Part shown: positions 45,045-53,633 of the stretch, one piece after another
How the letters are laid out: every line of letters begins with the position of its first letter
Position numbering within the stretch: the first letter of the stretch is position 1
Origin: Erwinia persicina NBRC 102418
GTDB lineage: Bacteria; Pseudomonadota; Gammaproteobacteria; Enterobacterales; Enterobacteriaceae
NCBI RefSeq assembly: GCF_001571305.1
Contig: NZ_BCTN01000001.1
Coordinates: forward strand, 372,001 to 436,000
Length of the DNA: 64,000 bases
Reading direction: 5' to 3'
Program-made: the position numbers and the translations under genes
Notes under the pieces: generated by a model
Databases searched by the model: none
The model's input: the letters and a program-made list of their open reading frames with translations, nothing else
Told to the model about the DNA's origin: nothing

Positions 45045-46097
45045 TCAGGCGATGGTGACGTTTTTCGCCAGATAGACATCCTGCACTGAATTGATCAGCG
45101 CCACCCCGTCCTTCATCGATTTTTTAAACGCCTTGCGCCCGAGGATCAACCCCATGCCGCCGGCCCGTTTATTGATCACCGCCGTCCGCACTGATTCTGC
45201 CGTATCGGTCTCGCCCGCTGCTGCTCCGCCGGAGTTAATTAGCCCCGCACGGCCCATATAACAGTTCGCCAGCTGGTAACGCACCAGATCGATCGGATTT
45301 TCACTGGTCAGCGTGCTGTACACCCGCGCATCGGTATGGCCAAATTTCAGCGCCTGATAGCCGCCATTATTTTCAGCCATCTTCTGTTTAACGATATCCG
45401 CACCAATGGTCGCAGCGAGGTGGTTGGCCTGCCCGGTGAGATCCGCACTGGCATGATAGTCCACGCCCTCTTTTTTAAAGGCATCGTTACGCAGATAGGC
45501 CCACAGCACCGTGACCATCCCCAGTTCATGCGCCCGTTCAAACGCTGCCGAGATCTCTTCGATCTGCCGGCGCGACTGCTCAGAGCCAAAATAGATGGTG
45601 GCCCCGACGGCGACCGCTCCCAGATTAAAGGCCTGCTCCACGCTGGTATACAGTGTCTGGTCATACTGGGTCGGATAGCTGAGGGTTTCGTTATGGTTGA
45701 GTTTGACCATAAAAGGAATGCGATGTGCGTAGCGCCGCGACACTGAGGCCAGCACGCCATAAGTCGACGCAACACAGTTACAGCCTGCCTCAATGGCCAG
45801 TTCGACGATGTTTTTCGGATCAAAGTAGAGCGGATTCGCCGCAAAGGAGGCGCCGGCGGAATGCTCAACACCCTGATCGACCGGAAGGATAGAGAGGTAA
45901 CCTGTCCCGGCTAAACGTCCGGTGTTGTACAGGGTTTGCATATTGCGCAGTACGGCCGGGGGACGATTGTTATCGACCATCACCCGATCGACATAATCCG
46001 CTCCCGGCAGGTAGAGGTTGTCCGCTGGAATAGTCATGCAGCGATGTTGCAAAAGAGAATCCGCTTCTTTGCCCAATAACTGAACGATGTCCGTCAT
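45045..46097 (-). CDS. fbaB: Class I fructose-bisphosphate aldolase FbaB
   Basis: Schiff-base aldolase of 350 residues, the E. coli length, cleaving fructose 1,6-bisphosphate mainly during gluconeogenic growth. The archaeal-type class I fold is shown by [28 protein letters not shown] and the active-site lysine region A-D-I-V-K-Q-K. The C-terminal [12 protein letters not shown] binds phosphate. I chose the ATG at 46097, preceded by AGGAG at seven bases; an upstream in-frame start would add 13 residues. A short inverted repeat GGTCAG/CTGACC at 46146-46162 lies upstream. Confidence 0.96.
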   Translation of the reverse strand: MTDIVQLLGKEADSLLQHRCMTIPADNLYLPGADYVDRVMVDNNRPPAVLRNMQTLYNTGRLAGTGYLSILPVDQGVEHSAGASFAANPLYFDPKNIVELAIEAGCNCVASTYGVLASVSRRYAHRIPFMVKLNHNETLSYPTQYDQTLYTSVEQAFNLGAVAVGATIYFGSEQSRRQIEEISAAFERAHELGMVTVLWAYLRNDAFKKEGVDYHASADLTGQANHLAATIGADIVKQKMAENNGGYQALKFGHTDARVYSTLTSENPIDLVRYQLANCYMGRAGLINSGGAAAGETDTAESVRTAVINKRAGGMGLILGRKAFKKSMKDGVALINSVQDVYLAKNVTIA

Positions 46098-46302
46098 GAT
46101 AACTCCTGTTAAGTGGTGTCGGGGCCATGCTGCCACGGCCCGCGGGTCAGTTTTTCTGACCTCAACAGGGTGAACCCAAAACCGGCACTAAGGCAAATTG
46201 CTGACTCCATTTTTCAGAACGATCCGCACAAAAAAGCGCGGGTGTCATGAGCGTGCATCGGGGTAAGCTGTCCGGGACATCGTTGAGCTAACGTCGTGAG
46301 GT

Positions 46303-47718
46303 TTACAACACCAGCCCTTTCTTCTTCAGCGCTTTTACAAATTTAACCGCCCCATGATAATTAAGGTGATCGCCATCACGAAAATCCGTGCGGATAAAGC
46401 TTTTATCCTCATTAAAATCATGATAGCTGAAATGATAAGTTTCCATACTTTTCAGGAAAGCCCGGGTTTCAGCGATCATCGCGGGTTGAACAGATTCAAC
46501 GTACTTTTCTGGAAAAGGAGGAATAACATAGTGAATGCGAATACCTTTATCTTTCGCCAGATCACGCATCTCTGCGATCAATCTTGAATTAATATTTTTA
46601 CTTTCCTTGTATTTATAAAGCTTACTGTGCAAGGCCGCACGAGTTTCAGACGTGGTTTCATACAATTCACAGGCAATAGAAGATGCCTGATTAATCTGCT
46701 TTTCGAGGTTCTCACTGGTGCTGGCGAGACTGACTGCATCATCCAGTGCGTAATTAAATTCCGTCAGGCGATCGCTGGACTTCAGCACGGGTAAAAAATG
46801 AGCCAGCAGACTTTCATCAGAATGATGCAGGTATTTGGTTGAAATATCATTATCAGGGATAATATTATTTTTATGATTATAATGACTCATGATATGTACC
46901 ACGCGCACGTTTTCTTTCTCACGCGTTTTATATAACTCGTAAAAAAGATCGAAATAACCACAGACCAGCACGATTGATTTGATTTTTTTACTTTCAGAAT
47001 AATGTTGAATCATGGTGTGTGCTTGTCGAAGATCCAGACTATGCATTGACAGGTTAACCGCCTTGTTCAGACAGTTTGCTGGTAAAGCATAATAGCCATA
47101 AGAGTTCCCCAACACGAGCGTAGGCGGCTTCTTTGCCAGCATCATATTATGTTTATGCTGCAGAAAAGCGATGAAGGGATCATGCTCAACAGAGAAAGGC
47201 AGTGCCTTTAATACCATCACCTGCTGAAAATCAGCCATCAACATTACCCCCTGGGTTTCAGGGAGACTCTTTACCGCATCAGCCCCATGGTCATAAATGA
47301 TTACCGGATGACAGCTTTCTTGTAACGGGGACAGGAAGGCTTCGGTATCCATCTCCCCTCCGGCAGTCACGTTGATATAAAAAAGGTTGCCGACCTTTTC
47401 TTTATCAAGAATGTCAAAAAAGAAAGCAGCATGACGTTCATCACCGAAAAAGAAAATATCCATCTTCTTATTGAGTAATAGCTTTTGCCAGAAACAGAAG
47501 TTACTTTTTTCAATCGCCTGTAAAGAAGCTATTGTGAAGTCACTCTCAATCGAATGAGAAATGGCGTTAATCATATCAATCGTTTCGCTACTTTCATCCA
47601 GAAATATACTATTCTCTGATAAAAGAAGAGCCAGTTGATTAATTTTCTCACGAGGATCGATCATCAGTTGCTGTGAGATCGCTTTAAACTGGCTAAGGAA
47701 CACGGATTCAGGATGCAA
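46303..47718 (-). CDS. AT-rich orphan, SGNH-hydrolase-like protein, function unknown
   Basis: Protein of 471 residues without a signal peptide or membrane segment. Residues 85-175 look like a Rossmann-type fold (M-D-I-F-F-F-G-D-E-R-H-A-A-F-F-F-D-I-L). From about 200 it resembles SGNH hydrolases: L-V-L-G-N-S-Y (block I serine at 206), V-L-V-C-G-Y-F-D-L in place of the block III N/D motif, and a C-terminal D-G-D-H-L-N-Y-H-G (Asp450/His451 or Asp448/His451 as the catalytic pair). Start is TTG, supported by AGAGG six bases upstream. Base composition is clearly more AT-rich than its neighbours, suggesting acquisition by transfer. It stands alone between fbaB and thiD. I do not recognise a characterised relative; it could be an esterase or acyltransferase acting on a polysaccharide. 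Confidence 0.7.
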   Translation of the reverse strand: MHPESVFLSQFKAISQQLMIDPREKINQLALLLSENSIFLDESSETIDMINAISHSIESDFTIASLQAIEKSNFCFWQKLLLNKKMDIFFFGDERHAAFFFDILDKEKVGNLFYINVTAGGEMDTEAFLSPLQESCHPVIIYDHGADAVKSLPETQGVMLMADFQQVMVLKALPFSVEHDPFIAFLQHKHNMMLAKKPPTLVLGNSYGYYALPANCLNKAVNLSMHSLDLRQAHTMIQHYSESKKIKSIVLVCGYFDLFYELYKTREKENVRVVHIMSHYNHKNNIIPDNDISTKYLHHSDESLLAHFLPVLKSSDRLTEFNYALDDAVSLASTSENLEKQINQASSIACELYETTSETRAALHSKLYKYKESKNINSRLIAEMRDLAKDKGIRIHYVIPPFPEKYVESVQPAMIAETRAFLKSMETYHFSYHDFNEDKSFIRTDFRDGDHLNYHGAVKFVKALKKKGLVL

Positions 47719-48044
47719 AGCACACCTCTGCGGTAAGAACTGATTATGCGTTTGCCAAATCTATCACAATGCTCGCGGCTGAATGGCGAATGTAAAGGGC
47801 TTTTCTCCCCCTTCCTCTGGCGATGGTATTAGTAGCCGAAGAGGAAGCAAGCCCTCGGATGAATTATCAGTTTTTTCATCGGTCACGTCTGAGCAAACCA
47901 GACCGGCCAAAGAGGCCTCGCGCAGGCCTCGTCATCACGGTCCTCATACCCGCAGTGGACTGAAAACTGCCCTGCCTTCGCCAACCGATGAAGGGGAAAG
48001 ATCTGTTTTCAACAAATCTTCCCCTGGAACCCGGGTTTTACCGC
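47719..48044. other. Gap between the SGNH-like gene and thiD
   Basis: This 326-base stretch holds no gene I can support; an open frame on the plus strand from 47783 is of low complexity and runs into thiD. Two hairpins are present. GAGGCCT/AGGCCTC (47912-47930) has a five-base loop and on the minus strand is followed by CTTTGG, so it may terminate thiD. A larger imperfect one, AGGGGAAAGAT with ATCTTCCCCT (near 47992-48026), is closer to the thiD stop. Confidence 0.5.
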
Positions 48045-48845
48045 TTACCACCACTGATGAAAATGATGTACCGGCCCCTGTCCGTGTCCCACTTCCAGCG
48101 AGTCTGCCTGCTCCAGTGCGCCCTGCAGCCAGTGCCGGGCCGCCTGAACGGTCGTGGGCCAGTCATCATGGCGCGGGCGCAGCGCGGCCAGCGCCGCCGA
48201 GAGTGAACAGCCGGTGCCATGCGTGTTACGGGTGTTCACCCGTGGCGCAGTAAAGCGCTGTTCTCCCTCACGGGTGAACAGCCAGTCCGGGCTTTCCGAC
48301 TCGCTGAGATGACCGCCTTTCATCAGCACAGCCTGGCAGCCGAGGGCCAGCAGCGCCCGTCCCTGCTCGCGCATCTCCTCCTCGTTGCGCGCCTGCGCAC
48401 ATCCCAGCAGTGCGGCGGCCTCCGGCAGGTTAGGTGTAATCAGTGAAACCTGCGGCAGCAGTCGATCCCGTAGCGTACTCACCGCCTCGGCCGACAGCAG
48501 CGGATCGCCGCTTTTGGCCAGCATCACCGTATCCAGCACCACCCAGGGAACGCGGGTCTGTTTCAGCCGCCCGGACACCACCTCAACGATGGCACTTTCT
48601 GACAGCATGCCAATTTTAATCGTGTCGATGCGCACGTCGGACAAAACGGAATCCAGCTGCGCGGCAACAAACGCCGGCTCAACGCGGCAGATCGACTGCA
48701 CGCCGGTGGTGTTCTGCGCCACCAGCGCGGTGATCACGCTGGTGCCATACGCACCCAGCGCGGAGAATGCTTTCAGATCAGCCTGGATCCCTGCCCCACC
48801 GCTGGGGTCGGTACCGGCAATTGTCAGCGCGTTAATCCTTTTCAT
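48045..48845 (-). CDS. thiD: Hydroxymethylpyrimidine (phosphate) kinase ThiD
   Basis: Enzyme of 266 residues that phosphorylates hydroxymethylpyrimidine twice in thiamine synthesis. The start [21 protein letters not shown] is nearly identical to E. coli ThiD. The C-terminal N-T-H-G-T-G-C-S-L-S-A-A contains the anion hole and catalytic cysteine loop of the ribokinase family. Its ATG overlaps the thiM stop (TGATG), which gives translational coupling; a GTG one codon upstream is not needed. It is controlled through the riboswitch before thiM. Confidence 0.96.
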   Translation of the reverse strand: MKRINALTIAGTDPSGGAGIQADLKAFSALGAYGTSVITALVAQNTTGVQSICRVEPAFVAAQLDSVLSDVRIDTIKIGMLSESAIVEVVSGRLKQTRVPWVVLDTVMLAKSGDPLLSAEAVSTLRDRLLPQVSLITPNLPEAAALLGCAQARNEEEMREQGRALLALGCQAVLMKGGHLSESESPDWLFTREGEQRFTAPRVNTRNTHGTGCSLSAALAALRPRHDDWPTTVQAARHWLQGALEQADSLEVGHGQGPVHHFHQWW

Positions 48846-49633
48846 CACTGCACCTCCGGGTTCAGCCGGTACAGGGCATCAAGAAAGGCCGGAATGAAAC
48901 TGCCTGGCCCGTCCACCGCTGTAGCCGCACGCTCGCCGGCCAGCGACACCACGCGGCAGGCGCTGGCCACATGTGTGAGGCGGTCGCCCGGCAGTGCGGC
49001 AAAGCCGGCCACGACCGCCGACAGCGCACAGCCGGTCCCTACCACCCGCGTCATCAGCGGGTCGCCGCCGCCCACGCTCAGGGTACGGAGGCCGTCGGTA
49101 ATAAAATCGGTTTCACCGGTGACGGCCACAATCGCGCCTGTCTCCTGCGCCAGCGAAACAGCCGCCTGCAGCGCCGCCGTGGAGGCGTGCCGGCTGTCGA
49201 CGCCCCGGCCGCTGACGCTCTGCCTGGCCAGCGCCATGATTTCGGAAGCGTTACCCCGGACAGCGGCCGGTTTCAGTCCCAGCGTCTGCTGGCAGAAGGC
49301 CGTGCGGAAGTCCAGTGCGCCAACGGCTACCGGATCTAACGTCCAGGGACGCCCGGCCTGCCTGGCGGCATTAATGGCCGCCAGCATCGCTTCGCTGCGG
49401 CTGCGGGTCAGCGTACCGACATTCACCAGCAGGGCATCGGCAACAGGGCTGAACTGTGCCGCCTCCTGCGGATCGATCACCATTGCCGGGGAAGCCCCCA
49501 GCGCCAGCAGCACGTTAGCCGTAAAGGCCTGTACCACATCATTGGTCATACAGTGGGTCAGAGGGGAATGCTGACGATACAGCCGCAGGGAATGCGCCAT
49601 ATCGGCATGGCTGAGGTCTTGAGGTTGGATCAT
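48845..49633 (-). CDS. thiM: Hydroxyethylthiazole kinase ThiM
   Basis: Salvage enzyme of 262 residues, the E. coli length, phosphorylating hydroxyethylthiazole. Conserved stretches are [32 protein letters not shown] and the ATP/anion-hole loop [11 protein letters not shown] chose the ATG at 49633, with GGGAG seven bases upstream; an upstream in-frame start would add eight residues and reach back towards the riboswitch. It is the first gene of the thiM-thiD pair. Confidence 0.95.
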   Translation of the reverse strand: MIQPQDLSHADMAHSLRLYRQHSPLTHCMTNDVVQAFTANVLLALGASPAMVIDPQEAAQFSPVADALLVNVGTLTRSRSEAMLAAINAARQAGRPWTLDPVAVGALDFRTAFCQQTLGLKPAAVRGNASEIMALARQSVSGRGVDSRHASTAALQAAVSLAQETGAIVAVTGETDFITDGLRTLSVGGGDPLMTRVVGTGCALSAVVAGFAALPGDRLTHVASACRVVSLAGERAATAVDGPGSFIPAFLDALYRLNPEVQ

Positions 49634-49682
49634 TCTTCGCTCCCAACCGGCGATCAAGAAGGCGATGCCGGTCGGGCATCTG

Positions 49683-49758
49683 ACTTCCCTACGCTGGCAT
49701 TATCCAGATCAGGTTATACGGGTATTTCTCAGCCTTCACGCAGAAGGGCACCCCGAGT
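49683..49758 (-). promoter_or_regulatory. TPP riboswitch (THI element) of thiMD
   Basis: On the minus strand the full THI-box pattern is present: ACTCGGGGTGCCC, then GGCTGAGAAATACCC, then ACCTGATCTGGATAATGCC and GCGTAGGGAAGT. It ends 49 bases before the thiM ATG. In E. coli the thiM riboswitch acts mainly by hiding the ribosome binding site when thiamine pyrophosphate is bound. Here a short hairpin (GATGCC/GGCATC) follows the aptamer close to the GGGAG, consistent with a translational switch. Confidence 0.96.
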
Positions 49759-49857
49759 CAGTGATGATTTTTTTACAGTCGGTGCCAGCATAAGGAAGTG
49801 GCAGAGTATTGGCAAGCCCCGGGCCGTGCTGCCCTGCCGTCGGTCATCAGGGTATCT

Positions 49858-50790
49858 TCAGCGCGATCGGCCCCCCGGCGGGGAATGACGCCGCACATAG
49901 TCACGCGGCGAACAGCCCATCGTGCGTTTAAAGGCGGTACTGAAGGCACTTTCGGACTCATAGCCCAGCGAGGGCGCAAGCGCAGAAATGGGCAGGTCGG
50001 TGTTCAGCAGTTTGTCTCCGGCCAGCAGCATGCGCCAGCGGGTCAGATAATCCATCGTTGACGACCCGACCTTAGTTTTAAACTTCAGCGCAAAGGCCGA
50101 GCGGGACATACCGGCACGCTGTGCCAGCGATGGTAACGTCCAGCGATAAGCCGGATCGGCGTGCATGGCCTGCAGCGCCGCACCCAGCTGGTGATCGGCC
50201 AGGGCATACAGCCAGCCCACGGCGTCCCCTTTACCACCCGACTCCATATGCTGCCGCAGCGCCTGAATCAGTATCATATGCGCCAGATGTTCAGCGATCA
50301 GGGCATGTCCCGGACGCTGTTCATCCAGCTCGGCCATCATCTGCGCAACCAGCCAGCGCAGGGTCGCCTGGTCATTTTCCGCCCGCAGATGGATCACCGC
50401 AGGCAGCATGGTCAGCAGAATCGTGGCGTGGGGGTCGTCCAGGAAGAAGCGGCTGCCGGTCATCAGGCAGTCTCCCCCGCCGTTGTGACGGATCACCCCG
50501 CCGGCGCGCGGGGCGGCAAACACCACCGCCCAGTCTGTCGCCGGGTGTGACAGGTCGCTGGCCATAACAAAGGGTCGTCCGGTAGGAAGCAGGAAGCAGT
50601 CCCCCGCCGACAATCGTACCGGGTCAGTCTCCCCTTCGACGGACAGCCAGCAGCCGCCCGACACCATCGAATAACATTTGATGCCCACGTTAGGTGGAAA
50701 ACGCACCGCCCAGTCACCGCCCACGTCGAGGGCGCCGGAAACATACTGCTGTGGCTTGAGCAACGCGAGAATATCAGAAAGAGGATCCAT
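49858..50790 (-). CDS. AraC-family regulator with cupin sensor domain
   Basis: Transcription factor of 310 residues. Residues 1-190 form a cupin-type sensor (Y-S-M-V-S-G-G-C-W-L-S-V-E-G and L-S-A-G-D-C-F-L-L-P-T-G). The C-terminal AraC domain has two helix-turn-helix units, with W-T-L-P-S-L-A-Q-R-A-G-M-S-R-S-A-F-A in the first and P-I-S-A-L-A-P-S-L-G-Y-E-S-E-S-A-F-S-T-A-F-K in the second. This cupin_6 type often controls an adjacent oxidoreductase gene. It is divergent from the aldo/keto reductase at 50913, which is its likely target. The inducer is unknown. Confidence 0.88.
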   Translation of the reverse strand: MDPLSDILALLKPQQYVSGALDVGGDWAVRFPPNVGIKCYSMVSGGCWLSVEGETDPVRLSAGDCFLLPTGRPFVMASDLSHPATDWAVVFAAPRAGGVIRHNGGGDCLMTGSRFFLDDPHATILLTMLPAVIHLRAENDQATLRWLVAQMMAELDEQRPGHALIAEHLAHMILIQALRQHMESGGKGDAVGWLYALADHQLGAALQAMHADPAYRWTLPSLAQRAGMSRSAFALKFKTKVGSSTMDYLTRWRMLLAGDKLLNTDLPISALAPSLGYESESAFSTAFKRTMGCSPRDYVRRHSPPGGRSR

Positions 50791-50912
50791 GATTAATTTT
50801 GGACGATTAAAAAGATAATACGGACTTTATAGCATGGATAGGACGTGATGCGCGGGCTTAAGATAAAACCTCGCTGTTCCGTGTTATCCCACCTCTCCTT
50901 CAGGAAATGACT

Positions 50913-51791
50913 ATGCACAACATCCGTACATCCAGCCTCTTCTCTCTGGGTTCGCGTCAGGTAAAACGACTGGGCTATGGTGCCATGCAGCTGGCAGGCC
51001 CCGGCGTTTTTGGCCCGCCCAACGATCCTGACCGCGCCCTGGCGGTTCTCAGAGCGGCAGTGGCGGCCGGCGTCAATCATATTGATACCAGTGATTTCTA
51101 CGGCCCGCATATCACCAACAAACTGATCCACGAGGCACTCTCGCCCTATCCTGACGACCTCACGCTGGTGACCAAAATTGGGGCGCTGAGAGATAAAAAA
51201 GGCGGCTGGATCCCGGCCATGTCCCCCGGGGAGCTGGTCAATGCCGTCCATGACAACCTGCGAAACCTGGGGCTGGCACAGCTGGATGTGGTGAACCTCA
51301 GGATCATGTTTAATGCCGCCCAGCCACAGGAAGGTTCCATTGAAGCACCGCTGACGGCGCTGGCCGCCCTGCAGCAGCAGGGGCTGATTAAGCATATTGG
51401 TCTGAGCAACGTCACCCCGGCGCAGATTGCCGAAGCACGCGCAATCTGCGAAATCGTCTGCGTTCAGAATCATTACAACCTGGCACACCGCACGGATGAT
51501 GCGCTGATTGATGCGCTGGCCCGGGAAGGGATTGCCTATGTGCCGTTCTTCCCGCTTAACGGTTTTAATCCGCTTCAGTCTGCTACGCTGACCCGCGTTG
51601 CCGAACAGCTCAACGCCACCCCCATGCAGATCGCCCTGGCCTGGCTTCTTCACCGTTCACCTAACATCCTGCTGATCCCGGGCACATCATCCGTTGCCCA
51701 CCTGCAGGAAAACCTGGCAGCGGCGTCACTCCACCTGCCGGATGACGCCCTGAATGCACTGAACGGCATTACCGGAAGCAATACATTATAA
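50913..51791 (+). CDS. Aldo/keto reductase paired with the AraC regulator
   Basis: Oxidoreductase of 292 residues. The catalytic Asp and Tyr are in H-I-D-T-S-D-F-Y-G-P and the Lys in L-V-T-K-I-G. The usual catalytic His position is replaced: where other members have D-x-x-x-x-H this one has L-D-V-V-N-L-R-I-M-F, so no histidine is seen. That pattern is found in the pyridoxal-reductase-like AKR group, suggesting altered or special activity. P-G-T-S-S-V-A-H-L-Q-E-N is the cofactor loop. I chose the second ATG, seven bases from AGGA, over the first, only one base away. The divergent AraC gene lies 122 bases upstream. Confidence 0.85.
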   Translation: MHNIRTSSLFSLGSRQVKRLGYGAMQLAGPGVFGPPNDPDRALAVLRAAVAAGVNHIDTSDFYGPHITNKLIHEALSPYPDDLTLVTKIGALRDKKGGWIPAMSPGELVNAVHDNLRNLGLAQLDVVNLRIMFNAAQPQEGSIEAPLTALAALQQQGLIKHIGLSNVTPAQIAEARAICEIVCVQNHYNLAHRTDDALIDALAREGIAYVPFFPLNGFNPLQSATLTRVAEQLNATPMQIALAWLLHRSPNILLIPGTSSVAHLQENLAAASLHLPDDALNALNGITGSNTL

Positions 51792-51996
51792 AGCCTCACC
51801 CTCTTTCGGGGCGGCCTGATCAGGAACAGGACAGACAGTGAGGGCAGGCAAAGGAGGCAGGACTCACGCTCAGTAGCGAGTGAACAGCGGACGTAGCGCT
51901 GTCATTCGTTATTTCCCCTCAACACGCAGAAGGCGGGAGGGACGCGCTGTCTCGGGACATGGAAATAATAAGTATTACCGCTGCATAAAAAGGCCA

Positions 51997-52545
51997 CTAT
52001 CCCTGCTCGGCCACCAGCAGCGCCAGCGTGTCGGGCTCCAGCGCCCTGAAGATATGCTCGCGATCGGCCGGATAGCAGATGTAATCTCCTGGAGCCAGTT
52101 CTTCAGCTTCCTCCTTCAGCCCCACCAGCGCCCGTCCCTGCGTGACAATAATATGCTCCACCGAACCTGGCGGATGCGGCTGTGAAAGGCGGTCAGCGCC
52201 GGGCTGGGCCATCAGCAGGTAGATATCACGCCGCGCACCCGGCGGGCAGCTGGCCAGCAGGATCGCCTGATAGTTCGCTTCCCCGGCGACGACTTTCGGT
52301 CCTTCACCGCGCCGGATCACCTGGGTTTTAGGCAGCTCAGGCTCCAGCAGTCTGGCAAAAGGGATATTCAGCGCCACGCACAGCGCCCAGAGCGTTTCAA
52401 TGCTGGGATTACCGTTCCCCGCCTCTAACTGGGACAGCGTTGATTTTGCAATCCCTGCCCGTCTGGCGACTTCCGCCAGGGACAGCCCGGTCAGCGTACG
52501 CTCCCGGATCAAACTTTCTGCAATTACTGCAATGGGCTGGGTCAT
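51997..52545 (-). CDS. XRE-family regulator with cupin domain
   Basis: Regulator of 182 residues. The N-terminal helix-turn-helix reads L-S-L-A-E-V-A-R-R-A-G-I-A-K-S-T-L-S-Q-L and continues E-A-G-N-G-N-P-S-I-E-T-L-W. The C-terminal cupin contains P-G-S-V-E-H-I-I-V-T-Q-G and L-A-P-G-D-Y-I-C-Y-P. Relatives control amino-acid exporters and amine metabolism. It is divergent from azlCD, and four CGTTCG-type boxes lie in the shared 102-base region, so it probably represses both itself and azlCD. An amino acid would be the natural ligand. Confidence 0.88.
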   Translation of the reverse strand: MTQPIAVIAESLIRERTLTGLSLAEVARRAGIAKSTLSQLEAGNGNPSIETLWALCVALNIPFARLLEPELPKTQVIRRGEGPKVVAGEANYQAILLASCPPGARRDIYLLMAQPGADRLSQPHPPGSVEHIIVTQGRALVGLKEEAEELAPGDYICYPADREHIFRALEPDTLALLVAEQG

Positions 52546-52557
52546 TTTTTGCCTTAT

Positions 52558-52632
52558 CGTTCGCTAAATCGAACGTTACGTTCGGGTTGATCTCTTTCTG
52601 CACTGCGTTCATTATAATGGATACTTCGTTCG
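52558..52632. promoter_or_regulatory. CGTTCG operator array between the XRE gene and azlC
   Basis: Four copies of CGTTCG or its complement CGAACG lie at 52558-52563, 52570-52575 (inverted), 52579-52584 and 52627-52632. The first three form two overlapping dyads with spacings of six and three bases. A TATAAT at 52613-52618 is a likely azlC -10 element, so the fourth box overlaps the start of the azlC transcript. This is the expected layout of an autoregulated divergent operator. Confidence 0.6.
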
Positions 52633-52647
52633 TTATGGTAAAATTTT

Positions 52648-53310
52648 ATGATGACCCGTCATTTTTCTTCACTCAGCCCGGACACACGTAAAGGCATCTA
52701 TCTGATCTGCCTGGCGGTCGGGGTGGTGGGTATTTCGTATGGCTCGCTGGCCACCGCCTATGGTTTCCCGCTCTGGGTTCCACTGTTCTCCAGCCTGTTT
52801 GTGCTGGCCGGCGCCTCGGAGTTTATGTTTATTGCTATTGTCGCGGGAGGCGGTAATCCCCTGGCGGCAGCCGTCGCCGGCCTGCTGGTCAATGCGCGCC
52901 ACTTTCCCTTTGGCATTGCCGTGCGCGACCTCGTGGGTTCGCGCCTCTCTGCCGTTCTGGGTTGCCATATCATGAACGATGAAAGCGTGGTGTTTGGGTT
53001 GTCGCAGACCACACACGCGCAGCGTAAAGCCGCCTTCTGGCTATGTGGCCTGGGCGTGGCACTGGTCTGGCCGCTGGGGACAGTGCTGGGCAGCGTGGTT
53101 GGCAGGCTGCTGCCTGATACGCAGATGATTGGTCTGGATGCCGTCTTTCCGGCGATCTTACTGGCGCTGGTCATTCCTGCGCTGAAATCACGCACGACGC
53201 TGCTGCGCGCCTCCAGCGGGGCGGCAATCTCTCTGCTGGCAGTACCCTTTACCCCGACCGGGCTGCCTGTACTGCTCTCTATGATCGGCCTGCTGGCGAG
53301 GAAAAAATAA
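52648..53310 (+). CDS. azlC: Branched-chain amino acid exporter subunit AzlC (YgaZ-like)
   Basis: Inner-membrane protein of 220 residues with about six hydrophobic segments. G-I-S-Y-G-S-L-A, F-A-G-A-S-E-F-M-F-I-like L-A-G-A-S-E-F-M-F-I and N-A-R-H-F-P-F-G are AzlC family motifs. With AzlD it exports valine and other branched-chain amino acids, as YgaZH does in E. coli. The stop codon overlaps the azlD ATG (TAATG). Two adjacent ATG codons are possible starts, and the ribosome binding site is weak. Confidence 0.9.
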   Translation: MMTRHFSSLSPDTRKGIYLICLAVGVVGISYGSLATAYGFPLWVPLFSSLFVLAGASEFMFIAIVAGGGNPLAAAVAGLLVNARHFPFGIAVRDLVGSRLSAVLGCHIMNDESVVFGLSQTTHAQRKAAFWLCGLGVALVWPLGTVLGSVVGRLLPDTQMIGLDAVFPAILLALVIPALKSRTTLLRASSGAAISLLAVPFTPTGLPVLLSMIGLLARKK

Positions 53311-53633
53311 TGGCAGATAACACTCTGTTAATTGGCGGTATCGCCGTTCTGGCGCTGGGCACATGGCTGATGCGCTTTGCGGGCGCTCAACTGGGCAACA
53401 GGATGGCGCTGTCGGAGGATGCCCGCAGGCTGCTGTCTGACGCGGCCACAACCCTGCTGTTTGCGGTTGCGCTGGCCAGTACCTTCTACGAAGGCACCCA
53501 TTTTTCCGGGATCGCCCGCGTCACCGGCGTCGCGGTGGCCGTCATACTGGCCTGGCGTAAAATGCCGCTGATTGTGGTGATCCTTGCGGCGGCAGCGGTG
53601 ACGGCCCTGCTGCGTTTTATCGGTATCCCCTAG
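53310..53633 (+). CDS. azlD: Branched-chain amino acid exporter subunit AzlD (YgaH-like)
   Basis: Small membrane protein of 107 residues with about four hydrophobic segments, the partner of AzlC. G-T-W-L-M-R-F-A-G-A-Q-L is a family signature (T-x-x-x-R). It is translationally coupled to azlC. Its TAG stop shares bases with the TAG of the convergent LysR gene (overlap of four bases), leaving no intergenic space. Confidence 0.9.
   Translation: MADNTLLIGGIAVLALGTWLMRFAGAQLGNRMALSEDARRLLSDAATTLLFAVALASTFYEGTHFSGIARVTGVAVAVILAWRKMPLIVVILAAAAVTALLRFIGIP

Noticed and set aside
47783-48253. Plus-strand open frame of 156 codons between the SGNH-like gene and thiD
   Set aside because: Composition is rich in Ser, Pro and Arg, it overlaps thiD by about 200 bases, and it lacks a ribosome binding site.
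51792-51996. Possible small gene or RNA between the aldo/keto reductase and the XRE gene
   Set aside because: No ribosome binding site with a good frame, no terminator and no recognisable structure.
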